A stretch of DNA of 64,000 bases, taken from Chaetoderma sp. LZ-2023a. Lineage: Eukaryota > Mollusca > Caudofoveata > Chaetodermatida > Chaetodermatidae. Below, one piece after another: positions 32,802 through 43,472 of the stretch. A model generated the notes under the pieces. The model was not told where the DNA came from. It ran no database searches and saw only the letters and a program-made list of their open reading frames with translations. The stretch is taken from NCBI GenBank assembly GCA_034401795.1, contig CM067367.1, forward strand, positions 83,378,814 to 83,442,813. Reading direction: 5' to 3'. Numbering within the stretch: position 1 is the first letter of the stretch; each line of letters begins with the position of its first letter. Both the position numbers and the translations under genes were made by a program.

Positions 32802-32902
32802 CATGTTTAGATTTCAAATGTGTATGAACACTGACCATTATTATAACCACAACCCGACTGTAGAGGTTTAACTCTTGGGCAGTTTCCTTTTATATGTTGA
32901 GA

Positions 32903-32990
32903 CCATTTTTGAAAATGTACCACTCGAATGACTGACTCGGTATCAGAACCAATCATTCCAGTGATAAATTTTCAAAAAAGTCTCCTGCAG
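32903..32990. repeat. Hairpin family A, diverged copy
   Basis: GACCATTTTTGAAAATGTAC...CACTCGAATGACTGACTCGG on the left mirrors AACCAATCATTCCAGTGATA...TTTTCAAAAAAGTC on the right. Confidence 0.65.
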
Positions 32991-33105
32991 ATGGTCTTTG
33001 ATTTAGCGAAACTCTTGCTTTTCTTGACTACTAAATGGTTGAACATAATAAATAACTGTTTAAAGGTAATAATTTGTCAGAAAAACGATATTTTTGAGTG
33101 TTGAT

Positions 33106-33223
33106 TGTCCAATTGCATGGCAAGAGAAGACAATTCTTTTGAAAATTTAACAGTGGAATGACTGGTAGCAGAACCAGTCTTTCAAGCGCTAAATTTTCAA
33201 AAGTAGTCTTGTCCTGCAATAGA
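33106..33223. repeat. Hairpin family A copy
   Basis: The left arm GTCCAATTGCATGGCAAGAG pairs with CTTGTCCTGCAATAGAC. The centre CTGGTAGCAGAACCAG is a small inverted repeat. Confidence 0.7.
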
Positions 33224-33352
33224 CAAGACTTGCATCGTTCAGCAAAATTAGCTTTTCTTGACTAATCTTAACCATTATTAAATGGTAGAACACAGAATAA
33301 GTAACCATTTAAAGGTAATAATTTGTCATAAAAAATATTTATGCTTATCAAG

Positions 33353-33474
33353 TGTCCTTTAACAGGACAGAAGGCTATTTTTGAAAATTTACCATTGAAA
33401 TAACTTGGTTAGCAATTTATGGGCTCCAGTGATAAATTTTCTAAATTATGATCGCTGGGCCTACAAATGAACAT
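33353..33474. repeat. Hairpin family A, diverged copy
   Basis: TTTTTGAAAATTTACCATTG on the left and CCAGTGATAAATTTTC on the right, with GGGCCTACAAATGAACATT closing the right arm. Confidence 0.6.
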
Positions 33475-34048
33475 TCATCAAAAAATTTATAAATATCAGG
33501 AGAAAAGTCAGTGCAGGGCCTAAAAATGTCAATGATATGATGATGTCATGATAATAATATAAATAATATTAAATAATAATGATGGCAACGGTACTACTGA
33601 TTGTAATAATGATGATGATAATGTTTAATAATAATATGTACATAGTTATTTGTAAGTATTGTTCCTTTGAGTATCCCATATGTGACAATATGACCTGGTT
33701 TTATAAATAAATAGAAATTGTATTGTAATTGTAATTTGGTATAATGATATAATGATATAACAATATAGTGACGATGATCGTAAATATATCATTTAAAAAA
33801 CAATGATAATATACAAAGAAACTGTCTTTGTCCACTATCACTTTATCATCAGAAATGTTTTAATTTACCCATTGCAGGGATGCTTCATAATTCAATTTCA
33901 AAGCAAGCACACGTGTTGGCTGATGAATACTTTGAAATCAATATGACTTGAAGCCGCCATAGACAACATCATTTGAACTTTTGATGGTCAAGATTTGTCA
34001 AGAAAATTGTACGTACAATTTTATGCTTAGTGAATACCCATTGATTCA

Positions 34049-34167
34049 TATGACAAGAGCAGGCCATTTTTGTAAATTACCACTAGACATTCTGGAATGA
34101 CTGGTTTGTTTAATATTGAGCCAATCATTCCAGTGGTAAAATTTCAAATGGACATTCCTTCAGACCA
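34049..34167. repeat. Hairpin family A copy
   Basis: GGAATGACTGGTTTGTTTAA and TTGAGCCAATCATTCCAGTG form the inner arms. It is followed by CAGACCACTGCAGA and, further on, AAAGGGTTAA, as in other full copies. Confidence 0.65.
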
Positions 34168-34288
34168 CTGCAGATTTTATTTTGTCTGACTGGACCATTA
34201 AAGGGTTAACAGAATATTTGTTATTATTGCCTGTAGTATCTCAGTATCTCTATTTCACAGTGAAGCTATTGTGTATTCTTGTAAACAT

Positions 34289-34640
34289 GCATCTAATTAC
34301 CCTCGCCACGTAAGGGGAAGAGGGTATTGCGATCGAGTGTGTATCTGGAGCTGTACCTCAAAAACTACTTATCTGCTTTGGTTCAAATTTTAGCACGGCG
34401 AAGGAACTTGCTGCACTAGAGGATTTCCAGGCATGCGTGCCGCATAAAAAACTTGGCCCAGATTGGATCAAATTCTGGATCTATGGATATCTCAGAAACT
34501 GCTGGTCCGATTTGGCTTAAAGTTTAACACTTAGGATTCCACAACTTTTGTTATGGTACGAAAAAATCCAAAATCCAAAAAAAATTCTGGAAAATGGAGG
34601 TTGAGGGTCTGGAATCTCTGATTTCTCTTGTTTATCACGT
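34289..34640. repeat. Dispersed-type repeat (CCTCGCCACGTAAGG)
   Basis: The stretch CCCTCGCCACGTAAGGGGAA through GGTTCAAATTTTAGCACGG has the look of a widespread non-coding repeat of marine invertebrates. It carries phrases such as CTCAAAAACTACTTATCTG. Only one copy is in the window, so the call rests on general resemblance. Confidence 0.35.
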
Positions 34641-35714
34641 TATTATTTTTAATAAATCTATACATTTTTCTGATCCATTTGTTTGTTCCTAAGATATTTA
34701 CCAATTTCAGCCATGCATACCACCATTAAGTACCATTTTTACCACTTTATTATGTTAAATATTTTGAAACTAAACTGATCGAAAACAAAATGTTCAATAG
34801 TTATGGGGGAAAATTTGATTTTTCACCAATACTGTGATTGCCTTGGTTAATCTGTAAATCTGTTTGTCTGTCGGCTTCCAGCCTTGGTTAAGTTCTTGGT
34901 AAGTTCTGCATATATTGTCTTATATCAGGAACCGCTAATCATATTGAAACTAAATTTGGATACATGGTTACCTTATTGTAACTAAATTTGGACGCCTAGT
35001 TAACCTGAGGTAGTGCAATGACAGTGATTCCACAAGGTCAATGTCATCGTGACCTTGAGCAATATTCGATTTTTTTTCTAGTTAGGGTTTTCATTAAGTT
35101 TTCTGTAAATTAACGTTATGTGTTGTCTTATACCTCTGGATTTCTTTACCCCATTGCAACCAAATATGGACACCTGTTAATACCTATATCAAGAGAACGC
35201 ATAATATCTTGGTGTAAACTAATAGTCGTATTGTCTACATGGAAGCTTTTTAAATTGGGTTTGGTGGATGTAGCTGATTGTTTCTTGGGAGGTGGGTGGG
35301 CATGGCACAAGACTCCGGCTGAAAGCTTGAAAATTTTATTGATTAGCTTGGGGACGCAGAAGACTTGGCAGCCATTTCTCATGCTTTCCCATGATTGGTG
35401 CTTTTTGAGGGGTTTGGTGGTGGTGGTGGTGGTGGATGGAATGGACAAGGTAATTGGTGGGGGTGGGGTGGTGACTTGTCCCCTGTTCCGCTGATTATAT
35501 TTAAATATATCAGAACCCCTTTTGAAAACAATGTGACTAAAAGTTACTTTTTAATAAAGGTTATTTCAAAATATTCGGTAACATTTCAAGGTAGCTAAAT
35601 ATAGAACCAGTTAAATATTTTTGAAAACATTTTGACTCTGAGGCAGCTAAAGTTTTCAATCTCAGTTTTTAAAATAAGCAGATTTCTCTCTACACATTAA
35701 CACATGGTTACCTA
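34641..35714. other. Stretch without a recognisable gene
   Basis: A half copy of hairpin family B lies near 34751-34780 (GTTAAATATTTTGAAAC). 34920-35010 repeats a phrase ATTGWAACTAAATTTGGA twice. 35410-35480 has GGTGGT and GGTGGGGG runs. A 124-codon frame at 35120-35494 has no family features and spans these simple repeats, so I do not call it a gene. Confidence 0.4.
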
Positions 35715-36415
<701 letters not shown>

Positions 36416-36555
36416 GAGCCGCCAGCCCGTGTTTACATGTAATAGCGCCGTCGCTCTTTTGCCATCTTACTGACCATGCCAGCTGGGCTGAGCTCTAGAC
36501 ATTGCATGTAATAGTGAAGTATCCGCCACACTGTCTCTAAGTCAATATAACTACC

Positions 36556-37120
36556 TCTATGCTATGGACGCCCGGCGGTCATACCATGGAACCTGAAACG
36601 CGAGCACCTGCCGCCTGTTCCCTGTGATGCAGCACAAAAGAAATTTATAGGCATTTTTTCCCGAGCCAAATTATTAACACATGGAACTCACTCCTTTCTT
36701 TTGTGGTCGAGGCACCAACGCTCCGCGTGTTTAAATCAAAACTAGATATGCACCTAAATGACATAATATATGATCATGACATAACCAACTAATAGATATA
36801 TAATAATAAGACAATCTAGAAATATACCCAAATGCTAGGCACAGAAGGGTGTAACCATGAACGTAGGTGGCACACCGCAGCTGACGCTGGGATAACCCAT
36901 CTACCCCACAGCACCTCCCAAAGTCAACCAGGGCCCTGATTATTGTCAATGAATAATGCCAACCAAACAAATAAACAACTGTAATTAAACAAAGTACAAG
37001 CACTAGTAATACAATACTAACAGAATTCCAGAGGCACTAACAAGCCAAGGACTTATGCCTCGTAAAATGATGATGATGGTGAGATCCGAGACCCCTGTGG
37101 GGTGAGTAACTTATTATATG
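36556..37120 (+). repeat. Gypsy-family LTR fragment split by a LINE tail
   Basis: GGACGCCCGGCGGTCATACC and GGAACCTGAAACGCGAGCAC (36564-36610) are the reverse complement of the middle of the 2618-2812 LTR. GACCCCTGTGGGGTGAGTAA (37091-37110) is the reverse complement of its start. The two parts are separated by about 450 bp of LINE sequence, so the LINE landed in the LTR. The fragment is old and in the opposite orientation to the other LTR copies. Confidence 0.75.
36631..37077 (+). mobile_element. CR1-like LINE 3' end inserted in the LTR fragment
   Basis: The + translation reads WSRHQRSAFKSKLDMHLNDI in mixed frames, the closing phrase of CR1-type ORF2. The element ends in ATGATGATGATGG, a short repeated tail of the kind CR1 and L2 elements carry instead of poly(A). 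Only the 3' few hundred bases are present, as usual for 5'-truncated LINE copies. Confidence 0.7.
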
Positions 37121-37849
37121 TAGATGGGTTACTGTTGTTTCCGGATATTCCTCTTTTTGATAGGAGCTCTGTCTAGGCTGACATCCTAGCCGCTCAGTGT
37201 GGTCCATTCTGTGCTATACGGTGTACTATTTACAGGTTCAGATATGGAGCCACTGGCCGTTTGAGCTGTTGACTGAGACGTAGATACAGTAATTGACGAC
37301 GAACATTCTCTTGGTGGGAATATCCATAATATGCAGAGAAATATGTCAGCGCCCTCTTAAAATTTTATGAAAGTTAATTTTAATGTCGATACGGATACTA
37401 CATAAGTATTTTTCTTCAAAATGTTGAATGCAGATTTAATAATTGAGGCCATTCAGTTGATTACTTCACCGGAAGAGCGTACAGTGTCAACGGGTACTAA
37501 CTACACATTATTACCAGTATTCGTTTTATAGTAATATTCAATTCAAGTTTATAGTAATATTCAATTCAAGTTCAAATTCATTTATTTTCTATGTGTTCAG
37601 TATATATTTGACTGGCTAACCAGTTCTGCATACTGACAGCCACGCATATGGCAGGCAAGAGGCAATTTCAGGTCTTTCAAATATGAAAATTAAGCGTTGT
37701 CTGTAAAGGCAGTTTAATACTCATCAGTCATATAGTCCTCTTCTGCTGGATAGGATAGGAAGCCTTAGCAGATATTCACATTTTCTTTGTTGATTTGTTG
37801 TACTTGCTGAAAATTGTGGGTGCGGACGGGTTGGATCAGGAACTGTGTT
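37121..37849. other. Stretch without a recognisable gene, left flank of DIRS
   Basis: TATAGTAATATTCAATTCAA is tandemly repeated twice at 37528-37573. Nothing else can be supported. Confidence 0.4.
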
Positions 37850-37864
37850 TTTCACTTCAAGAGT

Positions 37865-38048
37865 ATACTTACCTCCCTAATACTCTTTGATATTGCTAAA
37901 TATCGGCTTTCATTCAATGAAATCTAAGATTAAAGAAGATAGGTGCCCCTGCTGGGCAGGTAGTCAGGTGACAGTCTGGCGGATGCTAGTCCCAACCACC
38001 GCACATGCGCAGACTAGTACTTCCTCTTTGCTAATTTATTGGCAGAGA
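37865..38048. repeat. DIRS left inverted terminal repeat
   Basis: ATACTTACCTCCCTAATAC, then TTGATATTGCTAAATATCGG and AGGTAGTCAGGTGACAGT. It matches the reverse complement of 46706-46884 over about 185 bp with perhaps one mismatch in eight. Confidence 0.9.
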
Positions 38049-38137
38049 GTCTACATGCGACTTTTGGCTTTTAGTTTTTCTAAGCTAATTTTCAATCCAA
38101 AATAGAAAATTTTCAAGTGTATTATTACAAGGAATCA

Positions 38138-39147
38138 TGTCTGAGCGTGCTGCATCTCCAGAGGAGGGCCCAGGACCGAATTATCAGGTGATTTCTACTA
38201 TGCTTTAGCAAGTTTTGTTCCGTTGTAATGTGTTTCCGTAACTCGTGTCTAACGTGTTAAGTGCCTAAAAAACTGGTTTATTTCTATTTGTGTTTATGTC
38301 AACAGGTATCTATCTATGATTGTACAGGACAGCACATCGTCAGAGGGTTTGTTTTTCTCTCCACCAAGGATCCATTTCCTACTAACATTGTTAGGTTATC
38401 TAACCAAAAATCTATGCCCAGTGAGTTGGAGGCCTCGGAAGAATGTCTTCTTGGTCCACTTCCTTCCCCTTATAGGTGGAGAGAGTTAAGAGGTCATAGA
38501 GTTGGTGGAGTTTCCAGTTCATCAGATCGGATGGTTTGTCTATGCTAAAGACTCGGGTATTCTAGTTATGATATTAGGCACTTCAATTTTATTTGAAAGT
38601 ATTTAGAAAATCTGCTGCCATTTTATCATTGTATAGCTGATGTTTGTATAGTCTGTATCCACTATCCTTTTCAGTTAAGAAGCTCTGGATATGAATACAA
38701 TTCGTCCTTACACCTGGATGTTTATTCGGATCGATTTAACTTCTTATTTTTGAAGTTATGACGTCTTAATCAGCCTTGCACTTTATTAACATTTAAAGGT
38801 TTGCCCAACGCTGGTTTATTATCTTTGTAGGTGGTCTGTATGACCACCTTCCCTCTCCTTTTATTTTGGTTTTGAGTTTCTAATCCGTATAACCAAAATA
38901 CTCATTGTCTTCGTCCTCTGGCCTGTTTCAGAAACCTGGTTGTCCTTCTTGTGGACGGTTCCTTAAAGAACGTTTTACCCCTCATCTCTGATTTCAGTGC
39001 AGTCCCTGTGGACCACTGCTTAAGTGTGAAATATGTAAAAAGTTGGGGGGGTGCCGAACTAATGACAGAATTCTTGTCGTTACAGGCTCGGGAGAAGGTG
39101 TGTGAAGAGGAGAGGAAAGCGAAGAGAGAGGTGTCGGGTAAGAAGGG
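38138..39147 (+). pseudogene. DIRS Gag-like region, first part
   Basis: It opens with an ATG frame MSERAASPEEGPGPNYQ. Further on it carries a Cys-rich stretch (CPSCGRFLKERFTPH near 38942, then CSPCGPLLKCEICKKLGG), which looks like a zinc-binding segment, and a charged coiled-coil-like run (REKVCEEERKAKREV). A DNA transposon follows at once. Part of a broken element. Confidence 0.5.
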
Positions 39148-39280
39148 CAGGGTTCGCACGGGTCATGGAAATCCTGGAAAGTCATGGAATTTGAAAATCT
39201 AAATTCCAGGCCTGGAAAAGTCATGGAAATTTGTCAATTTGATAAAAGTCATGGAAAAGTCATGGAAAATGATAATCTCC
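39148..39280. repeat. GTCATGGAA subterminal repeats, left end
   Basis: GTCATGGAA or TCATGGAAA recurs about six times. The same word crowds the right end (43400-43442). Repeats this close to transposon ends are often transposase-binding sites. Confidence 0.8.
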
Positions 39281-40392
39281 CTAAATAAAAATAAAATCTG
39301 ATGGCATACAAATGTGAAATGGGGAAATAAAGCTCGGAAATACACATTTCCATATCTTTATCGCGGCGATCACATGATTTCATTCATTATCAAAGTCCAA
39401 CCAAAATAAAATGACCCAAAACAACGTAAGAAATTAAATGAGGTTAAATCCCTTCTTATGTTGGTAGGCCATATTAAACTCTTTTGTGATTGGAGACATT
39501 CCACTGAAACTATATCTGGACTGGAAGGAGGCCTCCCAAATAAAAACGGGTTTTGTAACGCCGCGAATGCGAATATCCCAAATTAATAATAAATATGTAC
39601 AGAAGAGAATGTTTTAAAAACAATTTGAGCAATAAATTCACTATTTCCTACTCGGCGTATGCATTCGGCAGTATATTTAGTGGCAAGATTTTTGTTCACT
39701 TGGGCGATTTCGTCCCGGCCGAATTGGTAACATTATGATAATTAGATGGCGATGATATCTCGGTCTCGCTAGTGTATGGAGATTCCCCTGTATATTGAAT
39801 GTATTTCTTGCTCAAAGATGGTTTTATGCGTTCTATTACGGTTAAAGTATGAAATAAACTTGGTAATATTAAAAGAATAACAAGATATTTAGCCGATAAA
39901 GGATTATTATTATTTTGAATCTAGCGGTAAAGTTACCAATTTTCGTTCGTCAGAAAAATATGTTTTGCAATATTTCTAAACTGATTGCGTGGTATATATG
40001 GGCTTGTCCACACTAAACTGTATTTGATGAATGATTTCGGGTCTACATTTGAATTGTTAATTTCGATGATAAAGACCCAATTAATTTTCCTGTTCTTATC
40101 ATTTCCAAGTTGAAGGTATCTCAGAGAGATAACTACAGATAAAAAAAGTTAAATGAGTGCAGAATAAAATTATTTTCATTCAACTAACAGCCACAAATAT
40201 GAGTGAAATTAGAGCGGGTAAGTGTGACATGAGAATGAGCCAATTTTCAGAGTGCTAAAGAAGCATTTTAAATGAGTTATTTTGGATTTCAGCCTAAACA
40301 TTTTAAAGAAAAGGACATAGCTTTCGATGAATATGCTTATTTTTGTCATGATTTACAGGAGAAAAATTTTTTATTTCACTACAAAGTTGTGT

Positions 40393-42569
40393 GTTATGGT
40401 TGTGATGCATTCCGTCAAAAATTAGTATAAATCTCACTTTAGCTTAGTTGCTATTCCTTACCTGTATTGCTGTACTTTTCTATCCAAATACTATCTCTTA
40501 TATCTTTTGTTCATTCGCTGCCACTTGGATAGTTTTGATTATTGCTAGATTATGTTTAAATTATGAGAAAAAAGTTAAGTGGTCAACTTTCCGTCAATAA
40601 ATCACAACCGTAACAGCGGACAAGAAATCCATAAATTTATAGCACGGCTCCAGGAAATAAGAAGCAAGCATCACGTGATGGTGTAAAACCAGTCATGTGA
40701 CACGCCGAGCCTTTTGTTTTTACGGTGATGAGAAAACAATGGCGCCAAAGCTAAGTTAAGAAATGTTCTGTCAACTTTCTGTCGATAAATCACAACCGTA
40801 ACAGCGGACAAGAAATCCATAAATTTATAGCACGGCTCCAGGAAATAAGAAGCAAGCATCACGTGATGGTGTAAAACCGGTCATGTGACACGCCGAGCCT
40901 TTTGTTTTTACGGTGATGAGAAAACAATGGCGCCAAAGCTAAGAAATGTTCTGTCAACTTTCTGTCAATAAATCACAACCGTAACAGTGGACAAGAAATC
41001 CATAAATTTATAGCACGGCTCCAGGAAATAAGAACCAAGCATCACGTGATGGTGTAAAACCGGTCATGTGACACGCCGAGCCTTTTGTTTTTATGGTGAT
41101 GAGAAAACAATGGCGCCAAAGCTAAGGTAAGAAATGTTCTGTCAACATTTTTTACTCCATGTGACGACCAAAACAATCGTCACGACCACGCAAACTATGC
41201 TTCCTTTAATGAATAGTTCCTATATATTTTTAAAATCCACAGTAGAAATCGATAACCTCACGATTTTATGTCCATATTTAACTCTTGAGCATAGGTCACC
41301 GAGTTCGAGACATCAACTACCGTCGCAAATGTAACCTTGACCTTGGTGGTCGTGACGCTTGACGCGCAGTTTTCTCAATCAAAAATCATGACCACTACTC
41401 AGAATTGTGTCATGAATAACGGCCATACCGTCGGACGATATATTTCTTTATTTCTCAGAATTTATTGTGTTTATCGCCCTCAAAGCTATATGAAACGAGG
41501 ATACTAGTTAAAGTTTGCATTATTCAAATCTGCACAGGTTTTATAAGGTTGTTATAGTTTCATCCATAATGTTATTGGGCCCATGCAGTCTGTTTTGGAC
41601 TCATCAGCACGTTAACAGACCACCTGAACTTGGACCAACAGGAACGGTTGTTAACAGTTCAAGATATGGTTTGAAAGTTCATTGTACATCTAATCGGTTT
41701 AAAAAAATAGAAAATGTCCTCTTCTTTATATCGTAAAAACTTAGGCAGCAAGCTATTTCTAAAATCAAAGCTGTATTTAGAATGACAAACAAAATGTGTT
41801 GCTTCATTCAGCTTAACCCCTTCAGTGATGAATTTCCTTTACCATCATCTTTACATGAAAGGTGCTGTTAGGAATATAATTTGACTGGAAGCCATTGCTG
41901 TACATGTACAACTTCATGCATGATATATTGTGACAGTCAATGGTGATATTGTGCAACCCTAGTGGAACGGATGCTTCCTTGGAAAAGCTGATAACATACT
42001 GAAGTCGCAACGGGAACATTCTTCCATACTGTTTTCTATAATTTTGATCATGTTGCTTGCCATTTATTTATATTAGCATGGCTTCTGTTGTTAGTTCTTT
42101 CAAAAGAATGATTTACTGATTGATAGATGCGCCAACTTTACTCTATATTCTTATCCTGTTAACGTAATCGTTCTGTCAGTGTCAAACATCGCAACCGTAA
42201 CGACCTTTCGTCAAATGTCAACATCGCAACCGTAACAAAAATTATCAATTCCTGTATTAATTCCTTGTTGTGTTTGCAATCGATTCCCGGCATAATAAGA
42301 AGCTATTCAGTTTTCTTGAAGAGACTTTTCTTGTGTGCAAGATTGATAATTGAATAAAAGAATAGAAGTTTGTCAAAAATATGAACATCACAACCGTAAC
42401 CCCCCCTCAATTTGTCCTGCAAAGCTTTGCAAAATTACTCAAAAGTTAAATTTAATGCCTTAATCTTATTCCATGGTATGTAACTTTTGTTTTGTAGCAT
42501 AAAGGGTTACTTTGGTCGCTTTTCAAAAGATAGTCTCTCATTTTTCATTGTCAAAATCACAACCGTAAC
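40393..42569. repeat. Dispersed TCRCAACCGTAAC motif, eight copies
   Basis: Forward copies lie at about 40602, 40790, 40973, 42189, 42224, 42388 and 42557. A variant in reverse orientation lies at 40393. Most forward copies are preceded by GTCAA within about 15 bases. None is seen outside the inner transposon. The motif is probably a binding site for the element's own protein or a host factor. Confidence 0.75.
40582..41140 (+). repeat. Three tandem promoter/first-exon-like units
   Basis: Units start at 40582, 40770 and 40953 (GTCAACTTTCYGTC) and the array ends at 41140; the steps are 188, 183 and 188 bp. Each carries ATCACAACCGTAACAG, a TCACGTGA palindrome, GTCATGTGACACGCCGAGCC and finally AAACAATGGCGCCAAAGCTAAG. 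The last word is a start codon in a good context followed by MAPKL codons. Only in the third unit is it followed by GTAAG, a consensus splice donor. In the first the bases are TTAAG, and in the second this part is missing. Confidence 0.8.
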
Positions 42570-42950
42570 TTTCTGACAGCATCTGATATTCTGTTGATTT
42601 TTACGCTTAATCCACAAATTACTATCTTCTTTTGATTTTTTTCAGTAGATAAAGTCATTTTCCTTAACAGAAAACATGTTTAACTTTATTCATACTCATT
42701 TCTAAAATCTGACTTTCATGTCACACTTTTGGTCACTTTAGTGTGGACAAGCCAATATACATGTATACGGCTTTTTTGGCTCATATTTTGTCAAATTTTC
42801 CCATGCGTGTTATCTATTAGTGCGCAACATATTTGCGAAAGTAACAATTTTAGGGATTGGATTTAAATTTGTTCTTGAACACCTTGTCCAAATAGAAGCC
42901 TCGGCTCTAAGCCTTAAATTTGTTCAAAATTTTTTTTAATTAAAAAAAAA

Positions 42951-43029
42951 TGTCACTTTGCAGACCAAGTGAAGACTATTTTATAAAAAATGTTCAACAA
43001 TAATCTTCTCTTGGTCTGCAAATGGACAT
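42951..43029. repeat. Short hairpin family A copy
   Basis: TTTGCAGACCAAGTGAAGAC and GTCTGCAAATGGACA arms with a reduced centre. It is followed by AAGACCAC and GCCGGCTTTGGCTGATATGA, the family's 3' tail. Confidence 0.75.
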
Positions 43030-43472
43030 CTCTCAAGACCACGCGTGACAGAAGCCGGCTTTGGCTGATATGAGTGTTAAAGGGTTAATAGAGAATTTTT
43101 TGGGTCAAAATCTTTACTAGAAATGGCCATATTGCTTCTTACCATTTTGACCGATTTCAACCATGTTAGGCTGAAAGGATACTACATGTATGATCATAGG
43201 CTCTAGAACTTCCATTCAGAATTTTTATTCATCAATTTTTTATGTGAAACCCTCAGATTTTATTAAAAATGTACCGGATATTCTCACATGTTGACCCTTT
43301 GCCCTAGATAAAGTGAATTCCATATGATTCACTATATGCTGTTGAACATTTTGAAACAAATTTGACTGTCTTTGACCTACCTAGCTATTGATTCTTGGAG
43401 GTCATGGAATTTCTTAATTTTAGTCATGGAAAAGTCATGGAATTTCAAATACTGAAAGGTGTACAAACCCTG

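Larger units (their letters stand above)
32802..34288. other. Gene-free stretch with four hairpin family A copies
   Basis: No coding frame. Four family A copies (32903, 33106, 33353, 34049) lie here, separated by AT-rich DNA. 33530-33640 is a degenerate ATAATAATGATG tract. Confidence 0.55.
40001..42753. mobile_element. Inner DNA transposon with 17-bp perfect inverted ends
   Basis: GGCTTGTCCACACTAAA at 40001-40017 is repeated as its exact reverse complement at 42737-42753. ATATA lies just outside on each side and could be the target duplication. No full transposase frame is seen. The interior carries three tandem units of about 185 bp (40582-41140) and eight copies of a CACAACCGTAAC-type motif. 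It sits entirely inside the 39148-43472 element, so it inserted later. The superfamily is not recognised. Confidence 0.75.
39148..43472. mobile_element. Non-autonomous DNA transposon inside DIRS, CAGGGTT ends
   Basis: The termini are CAGGGTTCGCACG on the left and, as reverse complement, CAGGGTTTGTACACC on the right. GAAGGG flanks both sides (39142-39147 and 43473-43478), a 6-bp target duplication. Both ends are filled with GTCATGGAA words, about six on the left within 130 bp and four on the right within 90 bp. No transposase frame is visible. The 5'-CAGGG ends recall hAT elements, but those usually make 8-bp duplications, so the superfamily is open. It contains a second element (40001-42753), a short hairpin A and half a hairpin B. 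Confidence 0.8.

Noticed and set aside
35120-35494. 124-codon open frame as a gene
   Set aside because: It spans GGTGGT-type simple repeats and dispersed non-coding repeat phrases, and shows no domain or splice context.
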